From assembly GCA_937995995.1 (NCBI GenBank), contig CALKIP010000304.1:1-12596 (forward strand): a stretch of 12,596 nucleotides of DNA, given 5' to 3'. Position 1 is the stretch's first letter. Every line of letters starts with the position of its first letter. Under the pieces are notes generated by a model. It did not search any database. It had not been told where the DNA came from and saw nothing but the letters and a program-made list of their open reading frames with translations. The position numbers and the translations under genes were made by a program. This document shows positions 1 to 7,547 of the stretch, one piece after another. Source of the DNA: an uncultured bacterium (GTDB lineage Bacteria; Gemmatimonadota; Gemmatimonadetes; Longimicrobiales; RSA9).

Positions 1-1248
1 CGGGCCTTGCGTTCCATCTTCCAGGGCGGGGGCTTCACACTGCCGGACAGCCTGCAGTTCAATCCGGATCCGAACGCTCCTCTGGAGGAGCGTGTGGGCT
101 ATCTGGAGGATGCTGCACCGATCCTGGGGTTGAGTGGATTGGGCTCGCTGTTCAGCAACATGCCGTTCGGCCAGGAGCACACCTGGATCGGCGGGATCAG
201 CGTGACGCAGCCGATCTTCGCCGGTGGGCGGATCAAGTCGGGAATGGACGCGGCGAGTGCGGCGGCGGATGCCGCGCGAGCGGCGCTGGAGGAGACGGTC
301 CACGACGTGGCCGTGCAGGTCAAGGAGGCCTACTACGGCGCGGTGTTGGCGGATCGTACCGTGGAGATCGTGGAAGCGAGCGTCGAGTTGGCGGAGGCGC
401 ACCTCGAGCAGGTCCGCCTCCAGTTCGATGCCGGGCGGGCCTCGGAACTCGAGGTCCTGCGTGCCGAGGTCGAGCGTCAGAATCTCCAGCCGCAGCTCGT
501 TCAGGCCCGGAACGCGCGCGATCTCGCGATCCTCAATCTGAAGCGCCTGGTCAACCTGCCGATGGACGCCGCCGTCGAACTTACGACGGAGCTGGACGCC
601 AGTTCGGCCGAGGCCCAGCGACTCGCGTCGATTGCGCTCCCTTCGCTGGATGAGGCCGCCACGAGGCTTCAGCGCCGTGCCGCGCTTCGTGCGGCCGAGG
701 ATTTCGTCGAGGTTCGTCGCGAACAGGTGAACATCGCGAAGGGCAGCTATCTGCCGACGGTGGCGCTGACGGGAAATCTGAGCCGTCAGGCCTTCCCGTC
801 GTCGGGTGCGTTCCCGGGCTCGGACGACTGGCGTGACGACTGGAGCGTGGGCGTCGCGGTGCAGTGGTCGCTCTTCGACGGCTTCAAGCGTGAGGCGGAG
901 ATCGATGCCGCGCGGTCCGAGGTGCGTCAGGCGGAGCTGCAGCTCAACCAGCTCCGTGAGGGAGTGCGCCTGGAGTACGAGCAGGCGCTCGGCGAGTTGC
1001 GGCGCGCACAGGAGCAGGTGACCGCCGCGGCGACCAATGTCGAGCAGGCCGAGCGCGTCTATGACCTGACGGAGCTTCGCTACCGCGAAGGTGTGGCGAC
1101 TCAGCTCGATGTCTCGAATGCGCGCCTCGCGCTGCAGCAGGCGCGGCTCAATCAGGTGCAGGCGTTCCACGATGCCTACCTCGCCGTGGCGAAGGCGGAG
1201 CGGGCGCTGGGCATCCCCGTAGACCAGACCGTGAGGCCGGGCCGTTGA
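1..1248 (+). CDS. TolC-family outer-membrane efflux protein (5' partial)
   Basis: This is the outer-membrane channel of a tripartite RND pump, which carries substrates from the periplasm to the outside. The visible 415 codons hold two outer-membrane efflux repeats. The first runs roughly from residue 60 to 200, with the segment ITQPIF-like 'VTQPIFAGGRIKSGMDAA' and the long helices after it. The second runs from about 225 to 400, with 'VQWSLFDGFKREAEID' and 'RYREGVATQLDVSNARLAL'. The PIFAGG/SLFDGF pair and the Ala/Glu/Gln-rich helices are typical of TolC and OprM proteins. The reading frame is open at base 1, so the signal peptide and the first strands lie upstream; the TTG at base 7 is not a credible start. 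The stop is 48 bases before the adaptor start, consistent with an operon in the order channel, adaptor, permease. The family is certain; the exported substrate is unknown. Confidence 0.93.
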   Translation, partial: RALRSIFQGGGFTLPDSLQFNPDPNAPLEERVGYLEDAAPILGLSGLGSLFSNMPFGQEHTWIGGISVTQPIFAGGRIKSGMDAASAAADAARAALEETVHDVAVQVKEAYYGAVLADRTVEIVEASVELAEAHLEQVRLQFDAGRASELEVLRAEVERQNLQPQLVQARNARDLAILNLKRLVNLPMDAAVELTTELDASSAEAQRLASIALPSLDEAATRLQRRAALRAAEDFVEVRREQVNIAKGSYLPTVALTGNLSRQAFPSSGAFPGSDDWRDDWSVGVAVQWSLFDGFKREAEIDAARSEVRQAELQLNQLREGVRLEYEQALGELRRAQEQVTAAATNVEQAERVYDLTELRYREGVATQLDVSNARLALQQARLNQVQAFHDAYLAVAKAERALGIPVDQTVRPGR

Positions 1249-1296
1249 TCGCCTGGCCTGTCGAGACGATCCAGTATGCGTTCAAGGACAGGAACG

Positions 1297-2457
1297 ATGA
1301 CGAGGAATAGGGTGCTCGTGGGCGCGCTCGCCGCTTCCGTACTGGCGGCGAGCTGTGGCGGCGGTGAGGCGAAGACGGTAGCCACCGAGGAGGAGAAGCC
1401 AGTCGTCCTCGCGGCGGGGGATGTCGCGGTCGCCAGGAAGGAGGCCGTAGGCGTCGGAATCGTGGTGACGGGGTCGCTGAGCCCTTACCGCGTGGCGGAG
1501 ATTCGTGCGCAGGTCCCGGGGATCGTGACGGGGATGCGTGTGGACCGCGGGGATGCGGTGCGCCGGGGCGCTACGCTCGCCACGATCGAGGCCGACGGGA
1601 TTCGCAGCCAGGCGGCGGGGGCGCAGGCCGGCGTCGCCGCGGCGGAAGCGAACCTGGTGGTTGCGCGGCGGCAGGCGGAATCGGCGCAGATGCTCTACGA
1701 GGCCGGTGCCATGTCTGAGCTGGAGTATCGGGGCGCGCAGGCGTCCTACCAGGCGGCCGAGGCCCAGCTCGCCGCGGCGAAGGCCCAGGCGGTGGCGGCG
1801 TCGGAGTCGGCGCGTCACACCACGATCGTCGCGCCGTTCACGGGCGAGATCAGCAACCGGCAGGTGAACGAGGGCGAGGCGGTCAACCCGGGCCAGGCGC
1901 TCTTCACGGTCGTGAATACGGAAATCCTCGAGCTTGCGGGACGGGTTTCCGTCGAGCAGGCCGCCCACGTGCGGCCGGGGATGCCGGTCGAGTTCACGCT
2001 GGACGCCTACCCGGGCCGGACGCTCGAGGGCAGCGTGGCACGGGTCGAGCCGACGGCCGATCCGGCGACGCGTCAGGTCGGCGTGTACGTGCAGCTTCCG
2101 AACAAGGACCTCGGCCTCGTGGGCGGCCTCTTCGCCACCGGGAGGATCCTGACGGGGTCGAATGAGGAAACGGTGGTCGTGCCCGAGGCGGCGGTTCGCG
2201 GAAGCGGATCGTCCGCCCATGTCTGGGTGATCGAGGATGGCGCCGCCACGCGGCGGCCGGTCACGGTCGGCTCGCGGGACGAGGTCCGCGGCGTGGTCCA
2301 GATCCTCTCCGGCCTCGAGGGTGGAGAACAGGTGATCGCCGCGTTGGGCGAGGTCACGGAGGGCATGCCCGTCCGCCTCGCCGGGCCGACGGTCCAGACA
2401 CCGGAACCGGTCGAGTCGGCGGGCGGCCCCGAGGCGGCCCGGCCGGAAGGACGGTAG
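1297..2457 (+). CDS. RND efflux periplasmic adaptor lipoprotein (HlyD/AcrA family)
   Basis: Membrane-fusion protein that joins the inner-membrane permease to the outer-membrane channel. ATG 1297 (386 residues) is preferred over the in-frame ATG 1276, because AAGGA at 1284-1288 sits 8 bases upstream and the product then opens with a lipoprotein signal: MTRNR, a hydrophobic stretch, then LAAS-Cys20. The -3 position is Ala rather than Leu, so lipidation is likely but not certain. Two lipoyl half-motifs, about residues 66-98 ('VPGIVTGMRVDRGDAV') and 174-207 ('APFTGEISNRQVNEGEAV'), flank an Ala/Glu-rich helical hairpin (about 103-170). Beta-barrel and membrane-proximal domains follow ('PTADPATRQVGVYVQL', 'VPEAAVRG'). 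The stop is 3 bases before the permease ATG, so the two are probably translationally coupled. The length suits the AcrA/MexA class. Substrate is not inferable. Confidence 0.94.
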   Translation: MTRNRVLVGALAASVLAASCGGGEAKTVATEEEKPVVLAAGDVAVARKEAVGVGIVVTGSLSPYRVAEIRAQVPGIVTGMRVDRGDAVRRGATLATIEADGIRSQAAGAQAGVAAAEANLVVARRQAESAQMLYEAGAMSELEYRGAQASYQAAEAQLAAAKAQAVAASESARHTTIVAPFTGEISNRQVNEGEAVNPGQALFTVVNTEILELAGRVSVEQAAHVRPGMPVEFTLDAYPGRTLEGSVARVEPTADPATRQVGVYVQLPNKDLGLVGGLFATGRILTGSNEETVVVPEAAVRGSGSSAHVWVIEDGAATRRPVTVGSRDEVRGVVQILSGLEGGEQVIAALGEVTEGMPVRLAGPTVQTPEPVESAGGPEAARPEGR

Positions 2458-2460
2458 GCA

Positions 2461-5400
2461 ATGGCTGAGAAGGACAACCAGGAGAGGATGGCCACGCCCA
2501 AGATCGAGGGCGGCGGCCTGAGCGGCGTCGCCATCCGGCGTCCGGTCTTCACCTGGATGATGATGATCGGGCTCGTCGTGCTCGGGATCTTCGGATTCCG
2601 GCAGCTCGCCATCGACGACATGCCCGAGGTGGACATCCCGATCGTGGTCGTCCAGACCGTCTACCCGGGTGCGAGCCCGGAGGTGATCGAGCGTGAGGTC
2701 ACGCGGCGGATGGAGGAGCAGTTCAACCCTGTCGAGGGCGTGGACCGCATCACCTCCAACTCGCTCGAGGGCGTCTCGCTGATCATCATCGAATTCGACC
2801 TCGATCGTAACGGCGACCTGGCGGCCCAGGACATCCGCTCGCGCCTCGATCTCGTGCGCCGAGAGCTACCGGCCGACATCGAAGAGCCGATCGTGCTCAA
2901 GTTCGACCCGAACATGCAGCCGATCATCTCGCTCGCGCTCTCGTCGGACGTGCTGAGCGCAGCGGAGCTGACCTCCCTCGCCGACGAGACGGTGCGACGC
3001 CGCCTCGAGACGGTCAACGGCGTGGGTGAGGTGGAAGTGGCCGGCGGACTCGAGCGCGAGATCCGCGTCTTCCTCGATCCCGGGAAGATGCAGGCGCTCG
3101 GCATCTCGGTCACCGACATCACCGGCGCCCTCCAGCGTCAGAACATGGAGGTGCCGGCGGGCCGCCTCGAGCGTGGCGATCGGGAGCACCTGGTGCGTAT
3201 CGCCGGGCGCATTACCGACCCCGCGCAGTTCGCCGAGATCATCGTCGCCAACCGGAACGGCCAGCCGGTCCGTCTCGGCCAGGTGGCACGGGTCGAGGAC
3301 GGCACCGAGGAGGAGCGTACGCTCGCCTTCGTGAACGGCGAGCGAGCCGTCGCTCTCGACATCCGCAAGATCTCGGGTGCGAACACGGTGGCCGTGGCCG
3401 ATGGCGTGATGAAGGCGCTCGACGAGCTCCGCGAGGAGCTCCCGGCCGGCACGAACATCCAGGTCGTGCGCGACAACTCGGTGCACATCCGCCAGTCGGT
3501 CGACAGCGTCATCCACGAGTTGATGCTGGGCGCGCTCCTTACGGTCCTCGTCGTCATGTTCTTCCTGAACGACTGGAAGGCGACGGTGATCACCTCGCTC
3601 GCGCTCCCGGTCTCCGTGATCAGTGCGTTCATCCTGATGAATGCACTCGGCTTCACGTTGAACAACCTGACGCTGATGGCGCTCTCGCTCTCGATCGGGA
3701 TCCTGATCGACGACGCCATCATCGTGATCGAGAACATCGTGCGCCACCGGGAGATGGGCGCGGACGCCTTCACCGCGGCAGCACGGGGGACGAAGGAGAT
3801 CTTCCTGGCCGTCGTCGCGACGACGCTGTCGATCGTGGCGGTGTTCGTCCCCGTCGCCTTCATGGGCGGGATCATCGGCCGCTTCTTCTTCCAGTTCGGC
3901 CTGACGATCGCCTTCGCGGTGCTGGTCAGCTTCTTCGTCTCCTTCACGCTGACGCCGATGCTCTCGGCGCACTGGGGCGTGGAGCCGCACAGCGAGAAGA
4001 CGGGCGGAATCGCGGGCAAGCTCATGCGGCCGATCGTCGCCTTCAACCGGTGGTTCGACCGGCAGTCCCTGAAGTACCGCGCCGTGATCGAGTGGGCGCT
4101 CGGCCACCGCAAGACGACGATCGGCATCGCCGTCGCCTCGCTCGTGGGTGCATTCATGCTCTTCCCGCTGATCGGCGGCGGCTTCATGCCGCTGCAGGAC
4201 AGCAGCGAGTTCGCGGTCACCTTCCAGACGCCCGAGGGCTCGTCGATCGAGTACACCCGGCGCAAGGGCCAGGAGATCCTGGCCGAGCTGCACGAACTGG
4301 AGGGGGTGGACTACACCTACGCCACGATCGGTGCGGGGGGTACCGGTACGGTCACGCAGGGCAACATCTACGTCGCGCTCAAGCCGAGGGCCGAGCGCGA
4401 CAGGACACAGCAGGAGCTCATGGTCCAGGCGCGCCAGCGGCTCGCCTCGATCTACGGGGTGCGTACCGGCGTGCTTGAGGCGAGCACCATGGGCGGCGGT
4501 CAGAAGCCGATCCAGGTCCAGGTGCGTGGCACCGACATCGACGAGATCCAGCGGATCTCGAACGAAGTCGAAGCCATCATGGCTGGCATCCCCGGGGTCG
4601 TGGACATCGACAACTCGCTCGGCGAGGAGCGTCCCGAGTACCGCATCGAAGTGGACCGGGAAGTGGCCAACGAACTGGGGCTCGACATCGGCCAGGTCAC
4701 GATGACCGTCATGCCGCTCATGGCCGGGATGGATGTGACGACGTGGGAAGACCCGAACGGCGAGGAGCGTGACGTGGTCATCCAGGTGGGCGAGACGAAT
4801 CGTGTCTCGGTCCAGGACCTCGCCACGCTGCCCATCGCAACGCCGTTCCGGGATGAGAGTGGCGCCACGATCACGGTGCCCCTCGGCCAGATCGCGAAGA
4901 TCGAGGAGAGCACGTCGCCGGCACAGATCGACCGCGAGGACCTTCAGCGCGTGGGAACGATCGCGGCCGCGACCACGCCGGAGCTGTCGATTGCGGAGGC
5001 GTCGTCGCTCATCCAGGCGGCGCTCGCCGAGGTCGATCTGCCACCCGGGTACTCGATCCGCTTCGGCGGTGAGACCGAACAGCTCGTGGAGACGGTGGGC
5101 TACGTGGTCGAGGCCATCGTGCTGGCCGTCATCCTGATCTTCCTGATCCTGGCGAGCCAGTTCGAGAGCTTCACGCAACCGATCTCGATCATGCTCTCGC
5201 TGCCGCTCTCGCTGGTCGGCGTGCTCCTGGCACTGCTGGTCACGAACGACACGTTGAACATGATGTCCATGATCGGCGTGATCCTGCTCATGGGGCTGGT
5301 GACCAAGAACGCGATCCTGCTCGTGGACAACGCCAACGAGCGAAGGCGCGCAGGGAAGGACCGCTGGACGGCGCTGGTCGAGGCCGGCCAGGTCCGTCTG

Positions 5401-5667
5401 CGTCCGATCATGATGACCACGCTAGCCATGATCTTCGGCATGCTGCCGATCGCCCTGGGGTTGGGCGAGGGCGGTGGGTTCCGTGCGCCGATGGCACGGG
5501 CGGTGATCGGGGGGCTGATCACCTCGACGATGCTGACGCTCGTCGTGGTCCCCGTCGCCTACACCTACTTCGACGGCATGGGTGCGTGGGTCCGGCGTCG
5601 GGTCTTCTCCCGGAAGCGCAAGCCCGCGGCGCCGGAGTTCGCGCCGCAGCCCGCAACGGGCGACTGA
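2461..5667 (+). CDS. RND multidrug efflux permease, HAE1 family (AcrB-like)
   Basis: Inner-membrane proton-driven exporter, 1068 residues (AcrB is 1049). TM1 is near residues 29-48, followed by a large periplasmic loop, a TM2-6 block, a second periplasmic loop and TM8-12. The proton-relay residues align with AcrB: Asp417-Asp418 in TM4 ('GILIDDAIIVIENIV', AcrB D407/D408), Lys949 in TM10 ('GLVTKNAILLVDNAN', AcrB K940) and Thr986 ('RPIMMTTLAM', AcrB T978). The family signature 'PVAFMGGIIGRFFFQFGLT' is also present, so the pump looks intact and active. GGAAGGA at 2445-2451 lies 9 bases before ATG 2461, inside the end of the adaptor gene. A second ATG at 2488 has its purine run too close, so 2461 is chosen. 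No local repressor gene is seen; regulation would have to lie upstream of the window. Homologous pumps export drugs, bile salts or lipids, and the sequence does not choose among them. Confidence 0.96.
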   Translation: MAEKDNQERMATPKIEGGGLSGVAIRRPVFTWMMMIGLVVLGIFGFRQLAIDDMPEVDIPIVVVQTVYPGASPEVIEREVTRRMEEQFNPVEGVDRITSNSLEGVSLIIIEFDLDRNGDLAAQDIRSRLDLVRRELPADIEEPIVLKFDPNMQPIISLALSSDVLSAAELTSLADETVRRRLETVNGVGEVEVAGGLEREIRVFLDPGKMQALGISVTDITGALQRQNMEVPAGRLERGDREHLVRIAGRITDPAQFAEIIVANRNGQPVRLGQVARVEDGTEEERTLAFVNGERAVALDIRKISGANTVAVADGVMKALDELREELPAGTNIQVVRDNSVHIRQSVDSVIHELMLGALLTVLVVMFFLNDWKATVITSLALPVSVISAFILMNALGFTLNNLTLMALSLSIGILIDDAIIVIENIVRHREMGADAFTAAARGTKEIFLAVVATTLSIVAVFVPVAFMGGIIGRFFFQFGLTIAFAVLVSFFVSFTLTPMLSAHWGVEPHSEKTGGIAGKLMRPIVAFNRWFDRQSLKYRAVIEWALGHRKTTIGIAVASLVGAFMLFPLIGGGFMPLQDSSEFAVTFQTPEGSSIEYTRRKGQEILAELHELEGVDYTYATIGAGGTGTVTQGNIYVALKPRAERDRTQQELMVQARQRLASIYGVRTGVLEASTMGGGQKPIQVQVRGTDIDEIQRISNEVEAIMAGIPGVVDIDNSLGEERPEYRIEVDREVANELGLDIGQVTMTVMPLMAGMDVTTWEDPNGEERDVVIQVGETNRVSVQDLATLPIATPFRDESGATITVPLGQIAKIEESTSPAQIDREDLQRVGTIAAATTPELSIAEASSLIQAALAEVDLPPGYSIRFGGETEQLVETVGYVVEAIVLAVILIFLILASQFESFTQPISIMLSLPLSLVGVLLALLVTNDTLNMMSMIGVILLMGLVTKNAILLVDNANERRRAGKDRWTALVEAGQVRLRPIMMTTLAMIFGMLPIALGLGEGGGFRAPMARAVIGGLITSTMLTLVVVPVAYTYFDGMGAWVRRRVFSRKRKPAAPEFAPQPATGD

Positions 5668-5676
5668 GGTCGGGCG

Positions 5677-5704
5677 GAGCGCGGCCCACCGTGGGTCCGC
5701 GCTC
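5677..5704. terminator. Hairpin after the efflux operon
   Basis: An 8-bp perfect stem (GAGCGCGG pairing with CCGCGCTC) continues after a one-base bulge into a 4-bp CCCA/TGGG stem with a CCG loop. It starts 10 bases after the permease stop. There is no T tract, so it may act in Rho-assisted termination or as a 3' mRNA-stabilising structure. Confidence 0.4.
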
Positions 5705-5719
5705 GGTACAGCTATAGAC

Positions 5720-5755
5720 ACGGCGGGCGGTCGGGATCTTCCGATCGCCCGCCGT
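5720..5755 (+). terminator. Strong GC-rich hairpin, likely efflux operon terminator
   Basis: Fifteen base pairs (one a G-U wobble) join 5720-5734 to 5741-5755 around a six-base loop GATCTT; the stem core is GGCGGGCG. It is followed by TCTTCC at 5755-5760, only a weak T-rich tail. Placement 52 bases after the permease stop, in a convergent gap, favours a terminator. Confidence 0.55.
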
Positions 5756-5773
5756 CTTCCATCCGGACACCGG

Positions 5774-5811
5774 CGAATCCTTACGCCTACACGTATGCGT
5801 GCCCGTGCCCG
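5774..5811 (-). repeat. Copy A of GYRTAN-type repeat (left arm of 38-bp inverted repeat)
   Basis: The reverse complement of this 38-base stretch aligns without gaps to 6521-6558, with 31 of 38 bases identical. The outer 7 bases (GGATTCG) and inner 12 bases (CGGGCACGGGCA) are perfect. The 19 bases between are three degenerate hexamers of form GYRTAN, and all 7 differences lie there. Bases 5781-5811 also pair with copy B. Confidence 0.8.
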
Positions 5812-5829
5812 GAGGCTCTCGGCTATTAT

Positions 5830-5860
5830 CGGGCAGGGGCACGCGTAAGCGTAGGCGTAA
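5830..5860 (+). repeat. Copy B of GYRTAN-type repeat
   Basis: This 31-base stretch is the inverted partner of 5781-5811 (27 of 31 positions match), across an 18-base spacer (5812-5829). It carries three GYRTAN units (GCGTAA, GCGTAG, GCGTAA) but lacks the outer GGATTCG block found with copies A and C. With copy A it would form a very stable stem-loop in RNA or cruciform DNA. Confidence 0.8.
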
Positions 5861-5862
5861 AG

Positions 5863-5879
5863 GGCCTAGGCCAGTTTTT
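5863..5879. terminator. GGCCTAGGCC palindrome with T5 tract
   Basis: A ten-base perfect palindrome (5863-5872) is followed by AG and five T residues (5875-5879), directly after the A/B hairpin. On the minus strand the same site reads A-rich, then palindrome, then CTTT. With the large hairpin it could stop transcripts arriving from either side. The palindrome alone gives only a short stem, so confidence is low. Confidence 0.35.
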
Positions 5880-5906
5880 GGTTCAGGTGAATTCGATATC
5901 CGTCGA

Positions 5907-6320
5907 TCAAATCTCGCTGGTCGGTCCCGATGCCGGGTCTTCCCACGCCTCGCCCAGCTTCTCATCCTCCGGCCCGGGTTCCGGACGCCCGAGAAAGTCG
6001 CCACGGCCCTCGGATTCACGCAGGATCTGAGTGGTGTGGCGCGATTTCTTGCCCGAACGCCTTCCGCGCCCCGCCTGCTCGTCGCCGATGATGCGGCGGG
6101 CCTCGGCACGGGTCACCTCGTCGACGACATCTTCCTCCAGCCCCGCTTGCAGCCCCACCTCCCGTGCCTTGGCGAGCCCCATCTCGACGGCTTCCGTGAG
6201 CGACGGGTCGCCGAAATCGCCTTCGCCGATCCGGGAGATCTCATCCCGGATCAGGTCGCGGGTGCGGTCCTGCAGCTTCGCCACTTCGGCGGGCTCGTAG
6301 TTCCTGCGGCTCCTCTCCAT
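5907..6320 (-). CDS. Hypothetical charged small protein between inverted repeats
   Basis: I do not recognise this 137-residue protein. The start at 6320 (MERSRRNYEPAEVAKLQ) is chosen because GGAG (plus-strand 6328-6331) sits 7 bases upstream; the longer in-frame form from 6422 adds a poorly protein-like leader. Residues 1-75 look helical and acidic ('LIRDEISRIGEGDFGDPSLT', 'DVVDEVTRAEARRIIGDE'). A basic patch follows (GRGRRSGKKSRH, about 76-90), then a Pro/Glu/Gly-rich tail likely to be disordered. There is no signal peptide, membrane segment or cysteine, so it is probably cytosolic. The basic patch might touch nucleic acid, but that is a guess. It is single, convergent with the efflux operon and divergent from the chaN-like gene, and enclosed by repeat copies A/B and C. 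A plus-strand frame across the same bases reads Arg/Ser-rich and looks like a shadow. Confidence 0.6.
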   Translation of the reverse strand: MERSRRNYEPAEVAKLQDRTRDLIRDEISRIGEGDFGDPSLTEAVEMGLAKAREVGLQAGLEEDVVDEVTRAEARRIIGDEQAGRGRRSGKKSRHTTQILRESEGRGDFLGRPEPGPEDEKLGEAWEDPASGPTSEI

Positions 6321-6520
6321 GCCTTCGCTCCGAATCGGGTTCCCGGGGATTCGTGAGCGGGATGCGTGGCAAGGAGCGTGCACCGGGGTGCGAAGGCCAA
6401 CCCCGTACGCTTGCGCATCCATTCGCCTGTCCTCGACCAGGGGGCTCGGCCGGGCAAGTACGGCTGCTCGGGGTTAAGTCCAAGGCATTCGACGGCCCGG
6501 TGGCCGGCCCCATCGACGGT

Positions 6521-6558
6521 CGGGCACGGGCATGCGTATGCGTATGTGTACGGATTCG
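6521..6558 (+). repeat. Copy C of GYRTAN-type repeat (right arm of 38-bp inverted repeat)
   Basis: This is the inverted counterpart of copy A, same length and no gaps. It carries three hexamers, GCGTAT, GCGTAT and GTGTAC, between the conserved blocks CGGGCACGGGCA and GGATTCG. The middle is a run of alternating purine and pyrimidine. It ends 11 bases before the TATAAT box of the next gene, so it covers the expected -35 position. Confidence 0.8.
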
Positions 6559-6569
6559 ACTCAATGCTG

Positions 6570-6575
6570 TATAAT
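6570..6575 (+). promoter_or_regulatory. Consensus -10 box (TATAAT) for the chaN-like gene
   Basis: A perfect TATAAT lies in an AT-rich island of an otherwise GC-rich region. The 17-base-spaced -35 position (6547-6552, TGTACG) matches poorly and lies inside repeat copy C. Transcription would start near 6582, giving a leader of about 47 bases before ATG 6629. A promoter with an activator or a weak -35 is plausible. Confidence 0.5.
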
Positions 6576-6628
6576 TTCACCTTGGGAGTTTGGTCGAACC
6601 TCTCCATCACACTACCCTGAATCACACG

Positions 6629-7546
6629 ATGCCAACGTTGCGACGCGTCGCGGTCCTGGCCCTCGGCCTGGCAACCTCAGCCTGTGCCGCGCGGGAAGCG
6701 CCCGCTCCGGTGCCAGCCCCCGGCGCCGCGGCAGTTCCGCATCGCGTGGTCGATGCCGCGACCGACCGGGCCACCTCGTTCGATGCGCTGGTCGACCGTG
6801 CGACCGAGGTGGACGTGGTCTTCTTCGGCGAGCAGCACGACGACGCGGGCACGCACCGCCTCCAGCTCGCACTGCTGGAAGCCCTGGCCGTCCGCGGCGA
6901 GGAGGTCATCCTCTCGCTCGAGATGTTCGAGCGCGACGTGCAGCCGCATCTCGACGACTATCTGGCCGGAAGGATCGACGAGTCGACCTTCCTGTCCGAG
7001 GCGCGGCCGTGGCCCAACTACGCCACCGACTACCGGCCCCTGGTCGAGTTGGCGAAGGAGCGCGATTGGCCGGTGATTGCGTCCAACATCCCACGCCACT
7101 ACGCTGCGGGCGTCGCGGAGGTCGGGCTCGATACGCTGGGCCGCCTGCCGCCCGACGAGCGCGCCCTCATCGCCCGTGACATCGAGTGCCCGCGCGATGA
7201 TTATTACGCCCGCTTCCTGACCGCCATGGGCACACACCCCGGTGCCGCCGGCGAGGCGGAGCAGCGTATGGCGCGTTACTTCGACGCGCAGTGCGTGAAG
7301 GACGAGACGATGGCCGAGTCGATCGTCGCGGCGCTCGCCGCGTGGCCGGACGCCGTCGTCGTCCACATGACTGGCGCGTTCCACAGCGACTTCGGCCAGG
7401 GGATCCCCGCCCGCGTGGAGCGGCGGCAGCCGGGGGCGCGGATCGTCGTGGTGAGCGCGGTCCCGGTCACCGAGCCGGGCCGGGAAGCGGTCGACGAGCA
7501 CAGAGGGCGGGCGGACTACCTGATCTTCACGCAACGGCCGGAATGA
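6629..7546 (+). CDS. ChaN-family haem-binding lipoprotein
   Basis: The 305-residue product matches the ChaN-type cofactor/haem-binding family, outer-membrane-associated lipoproteins linked to iron acquisition (Campylobacter ChaN dimerises around haems). Family motifs are 'VVFFGEQHDDAGTHRLQ' (Gly67-Glu68-Gln69-His70-Asp71), 'LSLEMFERDVQ' (Glu98), 'WPVIASNIPR' and a C-terminal 'HMTGAFHSDFGQGIP' (His246, His252). ATG 6629 opens a lipoprotein signal: MPTLRR, a hydrophobic stretch, then TSA-Cys19, followed by an Ala/Pro linker. No clear Shine-Dalgarno precedes it. TTG 6590 would add 13 residues but has GGGAG only one base away, so it is rejected. Family assignment is strong, but haem binding in this protein is inferred from the family. 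No TonB receptor or haem transporter lies next to it, so a broader erythromycin-esterase-like fold role cannot be excluded. Confidence 0.85.
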   Translation: MPTLRRVAVLALGLATSACAAREAPAPVPAPGAAAVPHRVVDAATDRATSFDALVDRATEVDVVFFGEQHDDAGTHRLQLALLEALAVRGEEVILSLEMFERDVQPHLDDYLAGRIDESTFLSEARPWPNYATDYRPLVELAKERDWPVIASNIPRHYAAGVAEVGLDTLGRLPPDERALIARDIECPRDDYYARFLTAMGTHPGAAGEAEQRMARYFDAQCVKDETMAESIVAALAAWPDAVVVHMTGAFHSDFGQGIPARVERRQPGARIVVVSAVPVTEPGREAVDEHRGRADYLIFTQRPE

Positions 7547-7547
7547 A

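Larger units (their letters stand above)
6321..6628. other. Divergent intergenic region, 308 bases
   Basis: This gap separates the minus-strand hypothetical gene from the plus-strand ChaN-like gene. It holds the minus-strand ribosome site at 6328-6331, a GC-rich stretch with short GGCC palindromes near 6493-6512, repeat copy C (6521-6558) and a plus-strand -10 box (6570-6575). Minus-strand promoter candidates (for example TTGGAC with a distant TACTTG) are too weak to annotate. Confidence 0.6.

Noticed and set aside
2866..5178. Long minus-strand open frame (770 codons) opposite the permease gene
   Set aside because: Its product is His/Arg/Asp-rich with no domain logic, as expected of an antisense shadow in GC-rich coding DNA. 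The plus frame is an intact RND permease.
6405..6420. GTACGCTTGCGCAT resembling a fragment of the GYRTAN repeat
   Set aside because: It has fewer than two recognisable units and lacks both conserved flanking blocks, so chance is as likely.
5763..6569. Target-site duplication flanking the 38-bp inverted repeats
   Set aside because: The bases just outside the two arms share no convincing direct repeat.
6251..6625. Minus-strand 124-codon frame that includes the NPYTYAYACPCP peptide of copy C
   Set aside because: It overlaps the better supported 137-residue gene in another frame, and the rest of the product does not look like a protein.
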